This document shows positions 15,508-22,388 of a DNA stretch of 28,267 bases, piece after piece. A program made the translations under genes and the position numbers. The number at the start of each line of letters is the position of its first letter. Position 1 is the stretch's first letter. Origin of the DNA: CAZWHE01 sp964633825 (GTDB taxonomy: Bacteria; Planctomycetota; B15-G4; CAYZWU01); assembly GCA_964633825.1 (NCBI GenBank), contig CAZWHE010000035.1, forward strand, positions 1 to 28,267, written 5' to 3'. The notes under the pieces are model-generated. The model saw only the letters and a list, made by a program, of their open reading frames with translations. It searched no databases and was not told the DNA's origin.

Positions 15508-16604
15508 GGAATATATCCGGAGATCCCCTGAGTCGGAACGTCGTGGGAGGGTTCATTTCCAATATCGAACACCATGGGAAGAGAGTTGGCGCGGATGCCG
15601 ACCTTCTTGCCTCTTGATGGCGGGTTGCCCTGACAGGTGACAAGAAGAGAGGTTCCTCCCGCGTCGAGCACGATCTGGGTGCTCGTTCCCATGAGAGTCG
15701 TCGTGGCGACTTCGGCCGCTAGGCCGGCGGCTTCGGCCGGATTCTCTGATTCGGCGGCGACGATGGAGAGCTGTTCGGGCCGGAAGAGGGCGGTACAGGG
15801 TTTTCCGGGCGCGATCCCGGTTTTAAACCGCCCGAGAAGAGTGTTCAGAGAGCCGTCGCCCTCCGTGCTTCCATGAAAAGCATTGACAGGCCCGAAAAAC
15901 CGGGCCGCCCAGGGAGTGGCCGGGTTGTGATAGATTTCTTCGGGTGTTCCTGATTGGACGATCCCGTTCTTGTTCATGAGCAGGATCGTGTGAGCCATGG
16001 AAAGGGCTTCTTCCTGATCGTGGGTTACGAAGAGGGTCGTGATTTTCAATCTGTCCAACATCTCCCCGATGACACGGCGCATTTCCATTGCCAGATTCCG
16101 GTCCAGGTTGCGGAGCGGCTCGTCGAGGAGAAGAAGCCGCGGCCGGCCGGAAAGGGCCCTTGCCAGCGCAATCCTCTGAGCTTCGCCCCCCGACAACATG
16201 TGGGGGTAGTCACGGCGTCTGTGGGCAAGCCCCGTGAATTCGAAGATCTTTTCCGTCTCGTCCCTGTGGGATTTTGCTTTTGACGAATAGTAGAGATGTT
16301 TTTCCAGGGTGAGGTGCGGCCAGAGCGCGGCGTTCTGAAAGACGAAACCGATGTTCCTGAGGTGGGGCGGAGTGAAGGTTCCCTTTCCGGCCGCAAGGTC
16401 TCCATCCAAGAAAACCGAACCTTTGTGGCCTTTTTCGAGACCGGCAATGATTCTGAGGAGCGTTGTCTTTCCGCAGCCCGAGGGCCCAACGATGAAAAAG
16501 CGCTCTCCTTCCGAAATCTTGAAAGAGACATTGTCGAGAACGGGCCGTTCCTTGAAATTCATGCCGATTTGGCGGGTTTCGACGATTATCCGAAGGTCGT
16601 TCAT
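15504..16604 (-). CDS. ABC transporter ATPase, PotA/FbpC/UgpC-like with TOBE domain
   Basis: A 366-residue cytoplasmic ATPase that would power an importer. Walker A is GPSGCGKT (40-47), the Q-loop is FVFQN, the signature is LSGGEAQR (137-144), Walker B is LLLLDEP (about 157-163) and the switch His is in VTHD (195). About 120 C-terminal residues form an OB/TOBE-type regulatory domain (LFRPEQLSIV, LMGTSTQIVLDAGG), as in polyamine, iron and sugar importers. The signature has Glu in the usual Gln position (LSGGE) and the D-loop is LRNLD, both mild variants. No permease or binding protein is adjacent; instead the next gene is a pentaheme cytochrome, joined by an ATGA overlap. The substrate is unknown. 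Confidence 0.93.
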   Translation of the reverse strand: MNDLRIIVETRQIGMNFKERPVLDNVSFKISEGERFFIVGPSGCGKTTLLRIIAGLEKGHKGSVFLDGDLAAGKGTFTPPHLRNIGFVFQNAALWPHLTLEKHLYYSSKAKSHRDETEKIFEFTGLAHRRRDYPHMLSGGEAQRIALARALSGRPRLLLLDEPLRNLDRNLAMEMRRVIGEMLDRLKITTLFVTHDQEEALSMAHTILLMNKNGIVQSGTPEEIYHNPATPWAARFFGPVNAFHGSTEGDGSLNTLLGRFKTGIAPGKPCTALFRPEQLSIVAAESENPAEAAGLAAEVATTTLMGTSTQIVLDAGGTSLLVTCQGNPPSRGKKVGIRANSLPMVFDIGNEPSHDVPTQGISGYIP

Positions 16605-16831
16605 GACGTGACATCGTGCAAATCAGGTGCCCAAGTGCAAGTGAAATCCCGTCTCTTCGGACGCTCTCATTATTATGATGTGATTGAGCAACTCTTTCCT
16701 AATCAAGAGGTTGCCTCCCATTAATGGGCGGCGCATCCGTTGAAAAGTTATGGAAGAGAGGAATTGTCCCGACTTTGCGAAAGAATGTTACCAGAACGTA
16801 ACAGAAGGCGCATCCTTTCCATCGCCGGGCT
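16605..16831. other. Intergenic region upstream of the ABC ATPase
   Basis: No gene is seen in these 227 bases. The only structure noted is a short dyad TGTTAC-CAGAAC-GTAACA (16786-16803) just beyond the stop of the HEAT/TPR gene, which could be an operator or chance. Confidence 0.35.
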
Positions 16832-18199
16832 TCATTTCCATCCGGGCTGGAAAACCTTGGCATACCGCTCGTTTTCGGCCATTGCGCGAAATTCTTCATA
16901 TTCATAGGGAAACCGCGTGATGTCCTGGAGGCCGGCTTTCCGGAGGGTGCGCTCCGCATCGGCGTATCGCCCCGTTGCGGCATAACACCGGGCGAGGGAG
17001 ACCAGAACCTTTCGCATCCCGATACGGCCGCCCGTCCGGTCCTTTCTGAGCCCGTCGTTGAAATCCCTGATGGCGAGCTTGTATTTTTTGAATTTCAGGT
17101 AAATCTCGCCTCGCCGGAAATAGTACTCGGCCGAGGAGTGTTTCGTGATGAGTCGATCGAGCTGCTGGGTGAGCACTTTCACCCCGCTGTCGTCGCCGAG
17201 CTCATTCAACGCAATGGCGGCTTCCCGAATCGTTCTGTTGTCCCTGCTGTCGAGCAGTTTCTTGAAAAACTCAAGGACAGGCTCGATGTCGTCCTTCGAG
17301 GAGCGTTTCCCGATCTCGGTGATCGCGCTGATGATGGCCCAGCGCTGTTTCTTCTTGAGATAGGGTTTTTCATAGATGGTGAATAAGAGGTTTGCAGATC
17401 GAAGGGTTCCGGATTTGTAGGAAAACTCGATCCCGGCGCTGATCACTTTGAGGTCGACCGAATTCTCGATGACGGGAAGAATCAGCTCTTCCGCGGCGGG
17501 ATCGCCCAGCTGCGCGAGAGATCTGATTGCGGCGAGCTTGAGATTTCCGATTTCGTCGGCAGTCCTGCCGGTCGTTTCGGCCGTCTGGCCGGCGACTTCA
17601 GCCTGAAGGAAAGGTGTTGCCAGTTTTATCGTGTTGGGAGATTTCAAACGGCCGAGGCAAAACAGAGCTTCGGAAACGAGGTCGCTGTTTTCCGATTGAA
17701 GCAGGGCCTCGATCTCTTTCAGGTATGAAGAGCCGCCCAGGCTCCCGAGGCAGTGGAGGGCATTGATCTTGGCCCTGTCGTTGCCCGTCGTGAGCAGACG
17801 ATAGGCTTCGGTTTCCACTCGGGGATCGTCTATCCCGGCGAGGATTCGGGCCGCCATCCTGCCGGAATTCACGATGGTCCGTTCGTCCGATGGATTTTCC
17901 ATCGCTTCGACGAGGAAGGGGAGTGCCGTCGGCCCAAAAGACAGAATCTCGCGGATTTTCTGCTGCACGAAATCGAGCGAAGGATCGGTGTAGATACCGA
18001 GCTGTCTCAGAATGGTCCTGATGCGGTTTACAGTGGCCGATCGTTCTTTTTCCGCCTCGTTCCTGGCGATATCGATGAGGTTGGACGGCTTGGTTGATGT
18101 TTCGGGTTCTCCTTCGCCGGTCTGTCCCGAAAGGCGGACGACCAATATCGCCGTCAGAAGGAATGAAGTCGCTGCGGTAACTCTCATCGGTTTCATCAT
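16832..18199 (-). CDS. Exported HEAT-repeat/TPR protein
   Basis: About 455 residues from the ATG at 18199; a second ATG follows directly and a third is at 18187. An upstream TTG at 18232 also keeps the frame open but has no ribosome site. A hydrophobic leader (TAATSFLLTAILVV) suggests export. Residues about 60-330 are alpha-solenoid HEAT repeats, such as ALPFLVEAMENPSDER, RAKINALHCLGSLGG, DLVSEALFCLGRL and LKLAAIRSLAQLGDPAAEELI. The C-terminus has two TPRs (YYFRRGEIYLKFKKYKLAIRDF; LARCYAATGRYADAERTLRKAG). It probably acts as a protein-binding scaffold in the periplasm. The stretch QTAETTGRTADE interrupts the solenoid. The function is unknown. Confidence 0.8.
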   Translation of the reverse strand: MMKPMRVTAATSFLLTAILVVRLSGQTGEGEPETSTKPSNLIDIARNEAEKERSATVNRIRTILRQLGIYTDPSLDFVQQKIREILSFGPTALPFLVEAMENPSDERTIVNSGRMAARILAGIDDPRVETEAYRLLTTGNDRAKINALHCLGSLGGSSYLKEIEALLQSENSDLVSEALFCLGRLKSPNTIKLATPFLQAEVAGQTAETTGRTADEIGNLKLAAIRSLAQLGDPAAEELILPVIENSVDLKVISAGIEFSYKSGTLRSANLLFTIYEKPYLKKKQRWAIISAITEIGKRSSKDDIEPVLEFFKKLLDSRDNRTIREAAIALNELGDDSGVKVLTQQLDRLITKHSSAEYYFRRGEIYLKFKKYKLAIRDFNDGLRKDRTGGRIGMRKVLVSLARCYAATGRYADAERTLRKAGLQDITRFPYEYEEFRAMAENERYAKVFQPGWK

Positions 18200-18659
18200 G
18201 GGGAGTTTAGAAGCAGGCTTTAACAAAATCAACGGCTATCCCATGGCCGCGGGCAAGAGGGAGCGATGAGATAAGGATTGCCTGGGCCGTAAAGGGGCTC
18301 GGCCTATTCCTTGCGCACCCCCCGCTCGCTCGCTTCGCTCGCTCGAAGGGGGGTGCGCAAGGAACTGACCGGCCCGCGGCCCGGGCCGGATCTCTTCTCA
18401 ATCCTCCTCTTGCCCGCGCTCATGGGAAGACTCGGTGGGAGGAAGAAAAGAGAAGATCAATGAGGGGAAATAGTGGAGGGGGATTCTCTGATCGGGCTGC
18501 CGTTACTTTTTTGTGACGTCTTTTTCGTTACAGAAAAATCGAAATCCGGGAAGATCGGGGTTTTGAGCCTGTTTGCAGCGCATACAGCAGCGGTGAAGCC
18601 GATCGGATCAATGTTTGCGAGGACTATGAATACGATAACGTCTGCCAATGGAGGTTCCC
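18200..18659. other. 460-bp intergenic region with a large palindrome
   Basis: No convincing gene is seen on either strand. The main structure is the long perfect inverted repeat at 18307-18364, followed by a GC-only palindromic stretch near 18369-18390 (GGCCCGCGGCCCGGGCC). The right part leads into the Shine-Dalgarno GGAGG of the next gene. Confidence 0.5.
18307..18364. repeat. Long palindrome: 17-bp perfect arms, 24-base loop
   Basis: TTCCTTGCGCACCCCCC (18307-18323) is the exact reverse complement of 18348-18364. The loop is made of GCTC repeats (GCTCGCTCGCTTCGCTCGCT) that can pair internally through CTTCG/CGAAG. There is no T tract on either side, so it is not a standard terminator. It resembles a REP/BIME-type intergenic hairpin or a mobile palindromic unit. 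Confidence 0.85.
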
Positions 18660-19709
18660 ATGACCGGTTTCGCTGTCGCCCTCATTCTTCTGTGTGCGAT
18701 TCCTTTTGTCGACAAAGAGCACCCGGGTTTAACGACCGATCCCGAACAACGACAAAGAGAAATTGCACGGGTGCTCGACATGATTCGTTCAGAGGATTCC
18801 GTGAAGGCTGCGTGGGGGGCGTACCACGCCGGGAAATATCGATTGAAGCAGCACATACCGGCCCTTCTCGAACTGGTCGACCGAGAGCATTGGCGCCCTT
18901 CGGACGCTTCGGCGATTGTCAAGAAAGCAGCGCTCGATGCGTTGATCGGTCTGGATGCCCCTGTTCCCGCCGAGATGCTGATGGCCCGCCTCGAAGAGGA
19001 GTATATGCCGGAGACCTTGATCCTCTTGGCGAAAGAGAAAAGCTGCGACGATCTTCTCCATCTCATGGACCTGCTGCCCAAGGACGAACAGGAGTGGTGG
19101 GTGACAGCGGGTCTTCTCACGTCGATGCGGCCGCCCGGTCTCGCAAGGCGACTTTTATGGGGAATCCGATTCGAACTGGTCCTTTGTGTTCACAGTCCGG
19201 GTGCGCGGCCCCGATTGGGAACAGCGGTAACCGGCCCTGGTATGGCGAGGTCAAGATCAAGAGACGGGGATTACGATCCCTATCCCCCCTGGCCCCGTTA
19301 TTGGATCACCAACACGCCGGGAGAGGGCGCGATCGTCCTTCAAGAGAGACCCGTCCCGATTTATTATCGAAGGCACGAGTCGAGTCATCGTCCTCAAATG
19401 GATAGAACGATCGATCCCATGTTCAGAAGCTACAGGGCCTTCGAATGTCTGAAAGCTTTGCTCACGGAACCGATAGAGAGTTTTCCTCTCTACAGAACGG
19501 TCGGCATAGAATGGGTCGATGAAGAGGATTATCTCGAAAAGGCGAAAACCGGTCTCGATGACGTTCGATCGGCTTTTAGGGGTTTACTGGAAAGATTGAA
19601 GGAAGAAGGGTTGTTGGCTGCTGCCGAGTCCGTCGCTCCCGATATCCGGGTTTCCGTGAAAGATATGAGGGAGAATACAGAGATCGAGCTTCCCAAGCTG
19701 TCATTCTGA
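18660..19709 (+). CDS. Hypothetical exported protein, probably frameshifted three times internally
   Basis: I do not recognise the family. ATG 18660 is chosen because it follows GGAGG; the ATG four codons earlier overlaps that site. The N-terminus is a short signal-like helix (GFAVALILLCAIPF), then a helical HEAT-like part to about residue 155. The C-terminal part (from YDPYPPWPRYW) is also protein-like. Between them, about 19131-19269, the annotated frame reads as low-quality sequence (RLLWGIRFELVLCVHSPGAR). The other two frames in turn give natural-looking peptides (QGDFYGESDSNWSFVFTVRV, then NRPWYGEVKIK). Removing one base from each of three short G/C runs restores one continuous protein of about 348 residues. 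The gene therefore looks intact only by chance, because three +1 shifts return to the starting frame. Confidence 0.7.
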   Translation: MTGFAVALILLCAIPFVDKEHPGLTTDPEQRQREIARVLDMIRSEDSVKAAWGAYHAGKYRLKQHIPALLELVDREHWRPSDASAIVKKAALDALIGLDAPVPAEMLMARLEEEYMPETLILLAKEKSCDDLLHLMDLLPKDEQEWWVTAGLLTSMRPPGLARRLLWGIRFELVLCVHSPGARPRLGTAVTGPGMARSRSRDGDYDPYPPWPRYWITNTPGEGAIVLQERPVPIYYRRHESSHRPQMDRTIDPMFRSYRAFECLKALLTEPIESFPLYRTVGIEWVDEEDYLEKAKTGLDDVRSAFRGLLERLKEEGLLAAAESVAPDIRVSVKDMRENTEIELPKLSF

Positions 19710-19834
19710 AAAAATATTTCAGCCCCGCCTCTCTCCATGAGTCTGCTGTCCAGTGGACGCGTCATGCTTCTTCACGGTATGATGAAACGTTCGATCGTTC
19801 CCCGAGGGGACTGTTCGGTGGAGGACGTTTTTCA

Positions 19835-21637
19835 GTGAAGGCGGACGTTATCGTTGTCGGCGGCGGACACGCCGGGTGCGAAGCCTGCCTGGCATGCGCC
19901 CGGATGGGCCTGGGCGTGATCCTAGTGACGAGGGAGAGGGAATCCGTTGCCCGCATGTCGTGCAACCCCGCCATCGGCGGGCTCGCAAAGGGACAGCTCG
20001 TACGCGAGATCGATGCATTGGGCGGGGAGATGGGGAAAGCGGCGGACCGCACGGGCATTCAGTTCAGGATGCTCAACACCACAAAGGGGCCGTCCGTTCG
20101 CTCGCCGCGGTGCCAGTCTGACAAGCGCCTCTACAGCAGGGAGATGCTCTCGGTGATCGAAAAACAGTCGGGACTGGCCCTTGTCGAAGGCCAGGTCGGC
20201 GCGGTCCCGGTCTCGAGCGGCGCGGTGAAGGGCGTCAGCCTGGAAGACGGGCGAACGCTTTCAGCGTCTCGGGTGATCGTCACGACCGGCACGTTCTTGA
20301 ACGGGCGGATCCACATCGGTCTGGAGAGCCGGATGGGGGGGCGCATCGACGAAGAACCGGCGCGCGACCTGGCGAGATCTCTTGCCGGAATCGGGCTGGA
20401 GCTCGGTCGCCTGAAAACGGGAACGCCGCCGCGGATCAGGTCCGGGAGCGCTGATTTCTCCCGCATGGAGGAGCAGAGAGGCGACGACAAGCCCGTTCCC
20501 TTCTCCTTCGAGACGGAGTCGATTCCTCTTCCGCAGATATCGTGCTGGGTGACGCGAACGAACCCAACGACCCACGGCGTGATCCGGGACAGCTTCGATC
20601 GATCTCCCCTTTTTACGGGCCGCATCATCGGGATCGGTCCCCGCTACTGCCCGTCCATCGAGGACAAGGTTCACCGTTTTCCCGATCGGGAGAGCCACCG
20701 GATCTATGTGGAGCCCGAGGGGCTGGAGGCTGAAACGCTCTACCTGAACGGCATCTCCACCAGTCTCCCTCTCGACGCTCAGGAGCGGATCGTTCGTTCC
20801 GTAGAGGGTCTGGAAAAAGCCGAAATCGTCCGCCCCGGATATGCCGTGGAATATGATTTCGTCCCTTCCTGCCAATTGAAGCCCACTCTCGAAACACTTG
20901 CCGTAAAAGGCCTTTACCTGGCGGGCCAGATCAACGGAACTTCGGGTTACGAGGAAGCGGCCGCCCAGGGGCTCTTGGCCGGCATCAACGCCGCACTCGC
21001 TCTGTCGAACAGGGAGCCCTTCATCCTGAAGCGCTCCGAAGCTTACATGGGCGTGCTCGTCGACGATCTCGTGATCCGTTCGCCCCGCGAGCCCTATCGC
21101 ATGTTCACATCTCTGGCGGAGTATCGCCTCATCCTCAGGCAGGACAATGCCGACCGGCGCCTGACCCGCTACGCCCGATCGCTCGGGCTCGTCGGCCGGG
21201 AGCGCTATGAAAAATTCGTTGAAAAGGAGAAAAAGATCGCGGCGGGGCGGGAAATCCTCGGGTGCCTGAAGAGAGACGGAGTCCCGCTGGAAAAACTGCT
21301 TAGGAGGCCCGAGGTCGGGATCGGCCTGCTCCATGAGGAGTTCGCGGAGTTGAGGGAGCTTCGCCTTTCGGAGGCCGAGAGGGAACAGATCGAGATCGAT
21401 GTCAAATACGAGGGATATATCAAACGCCAGGAGGCCCGCATCGAAAAGATGGCGGCCTGGGAGGACTATCCCCTTCCCTTTGATCTCGATTATGCGCAGG
21501 CCTCTCACTTGAAGCCCGAGGCGCGCGAGAAACTGGCCAAGCTGCGGCCCGCGACTCTGGGCCAGGCGTCCCGAATCGCCGGCGTGACGCCGGCCGATCT
21601 CTCCGTTCTGATGACGCAGCTGGGCCGCCGGGCATGA
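19835..21637 (+). CDS. mnmG: MnmG (GidA), tRNA uridine-5-carboxymethylaminomethyl modification enzyme
   Basis: With MnmE, this FAD enzyme makes the cmnm5U wobble modification in tRNA. The GTG start is followed at once by the Rossmann FAD motif VIVVGGGHAGCEA. Other family marks are SCNPAIGGLAKGQLVREIDALGG, the RMLNTTKGPSVRSPRCQSD segment, LKTGTPPRI, GPRYCPSIEDKV and the C-terminal helical domain with DYAQASHLKPEAREKLAKLRPATLGQASRI (given here in overlapping short pieces of the family pattern). At 600 residues it is close to the usual 610-630. mnmE is not in the window. A short GC hairpin and an HAD phosphatase follow. Confidence 0.97.
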   Translation: MKADVIVVGGGHAGCEACLACARMGLGVILVTRERESVARMSCNPAIGGLAKGQLVREIDALGGEMGKAADRTGIQFRMLNTTKGPSVRSPRCQSDKRLYSREMLSVIEKQSGLALVEGQVGAVPVSSGAVKGVSLEDGRTLSASRVIVTTGTFLNGRIHIGLESRMGGRIDEEPARDLARSLAGIGLELGRLKTGTPPRIRSGSADFSRMEEQRGDDKPVPFSFETESIPLPQISCWVTRTNPTTHGVIRDSFDRSPLFTGRIIGIGPRYCPSIEDKVHRFPDRESHRIYVEPEGLEAETLYLNGISTSLPLDAQERIVRSVEGLEKAEIVRPGYAVEYDFVPSCQLKPTLETLAVKGLYLAGQINGTSGYEEAAAQGLLAGINAALALSNREPFILKRSEAYMGVLVDDLVIRSPREPYRMFTSLAEYRLILRQDNADRRLTRYARSLGLVGRERYEKFVEKEKKIAAGREILGCLKRDGVPLEKLLRRPEVGIGLLHEEFAELRELRLSEAEREQIEIDVKYEGYIKRQEARIEKMAAWEDYPLPFDLDYAQASHLKPEAREKLAKLRPATLGQASRIAGVTPADLSVLMTQLGRRA

Positions 21638-21639
21638 TC

Positions 21640-21690
21640 CCGGCGTGTGCTCCGGCTTACAGGTGTACCGGCGTGTGCGCCGGCGTAAAC
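21640..21690. repeat. Imperfect 28-bp tandem repeat with hairpin between mnmG and the HAD gene
   Basis: CCGGCGTGTGCTCCGGC at 21640 recurs as CCGGCGTGTGCGCCGGC at 21668, 28 bases later, with similar following bases. The second copy forms a perfect stem-loop CCGGCG-TGTG-CGCCGG. It lies between the mnmG stop and the next ribosome site and could mark or stabilise the mRNA between the two genes. Confidence 0.6.
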
Positions 21691-21704
21691 GCAAGGAATA
21701 ACAG

Positions 21705-22373
21705 ATGACTCGAAAGTGCGCTCTTCTCTTCGACCTGGACGGCACTCTGGCGAATACGCTCGCCGACATCGCCGATGCTTTCAATACCTGTCTCCGCCGG
21801 ATGGGGGAAAAGCCGAGGCCCGTCGACGATTATAGAATGCTCGTCGGCGACGGGATCCGGGTTCTCTGCGGTCGTGTTCTGGCCGATCCTTCGGCCGACA
21901 GGGTCGACGAGCTCGTCGAGATGGTCGTCGATCATTACGACCGTCACCTTCTCGAGAGGACGCGGCTCTATCCCGGCGTTGCCGAGCTCCTCGGCAGGCT
22001 TCGCAGAGCCCGGATCCCCATGGCCGTTCTCTCCAACAAGCCGGACAGGCACACGCGCGGCATCGTGGACGCTCTCGTCCCGGCCGGCACCTTCGAGATC
22101 GTTCTCGGCCACAGGGAGGGCGCTCCCCGGAAACCCGATCCCTCGACGGCTCTCCGGATTGCGGCGGAAATGAATGTCCGGCCCGAAGAGTGCATTTTGG
22201 TGGGGGACAGCGCCGTGGACATGAGAACGGCCCGCGCCGCCGGCATGAAGTCTGTCGGCGTGCTCTGGGGATTCCGCGGAAGGCGGGAGCTCGAGAAGGA
22301 AGGGGCGTCCCTCATCGTCAACGAGCCAAAAGAAATCGCCGCCCTGGTTCTGGAACCAAGGCGGCGTGATTGA
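21705..22373 (+). CDS. HAD-superfamily hydrolase, phosphoglycolate phosphatase-like
   Basis: A 222-residue cytoplasmic phosphatase. Motif I is FDLDGTLANT (nucleophile Asp10, acid Asp12), motif II is VLSNK, motif III is the Lys in KPDPSTALRI and motif IV is LVGDSAVDM. A helical cap between motifs I and II places it in HAD subclass IA, near Gph. The likely substrate is 2-phosphoglycolate, released for example during DNA repair, but close relatives act on other phosphates. The start follows AAGGA. It is downstream of mnmG with 67 bases between. The last coding bases hold the terminator hairpin of the convergent protease gene. Confidence 0.9.
   Translation: MTRKCALLFDLDGTLANTLADIADAFNTCLRRMGEKPRPVDDYRMLVGDGIRVLCGRVLADPSADRVDELVEMVVDHYDRHLLERTRLYPGVAELLGRLRRARIPMAVLSNKPDRHTRGIVDALVPAGTFEIVLGHREGAPRKPDPSTALRIAAEMNVRPEECILVGDSAVDMRTARAAGMKSVGVLWGFRGRRELEKEGASLIVNEPKEIAALVLEPRRRD
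22327..22366 (-). terminator. Terminator of the C25 protease gene, inside the end of the HAD gene
   Basis: CGCCGCCCTGGTT (22337-22349) pairs with AACCAAGGCGGCG (22354-22366) at 12 of 13 positions around a four-base loop. Read on the minus strand the hairpin is followed by ATTTCTTTTGG, a T-rich tail, 23 bases beyond the protease stop codon at 22389. On the plus strand there is no T tract. The hairpin is coding sequence of the HAD gene on the other strand. Confidence 0.7.
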
Positions 22374-22388
22374 TGGAGATCTTAAGGA

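Noticed and set aside
18457..18648. 63-codon minus-strand open frame before the frameshifted gene
   Set aside because: No ribosome site or family similarity, and it lies in a likely promoter region.
20261..21784. 507-codon open frame antisense to mnmG
   Set aside because: mnmG is certain on the other strand; this is a codon-bias shadow.
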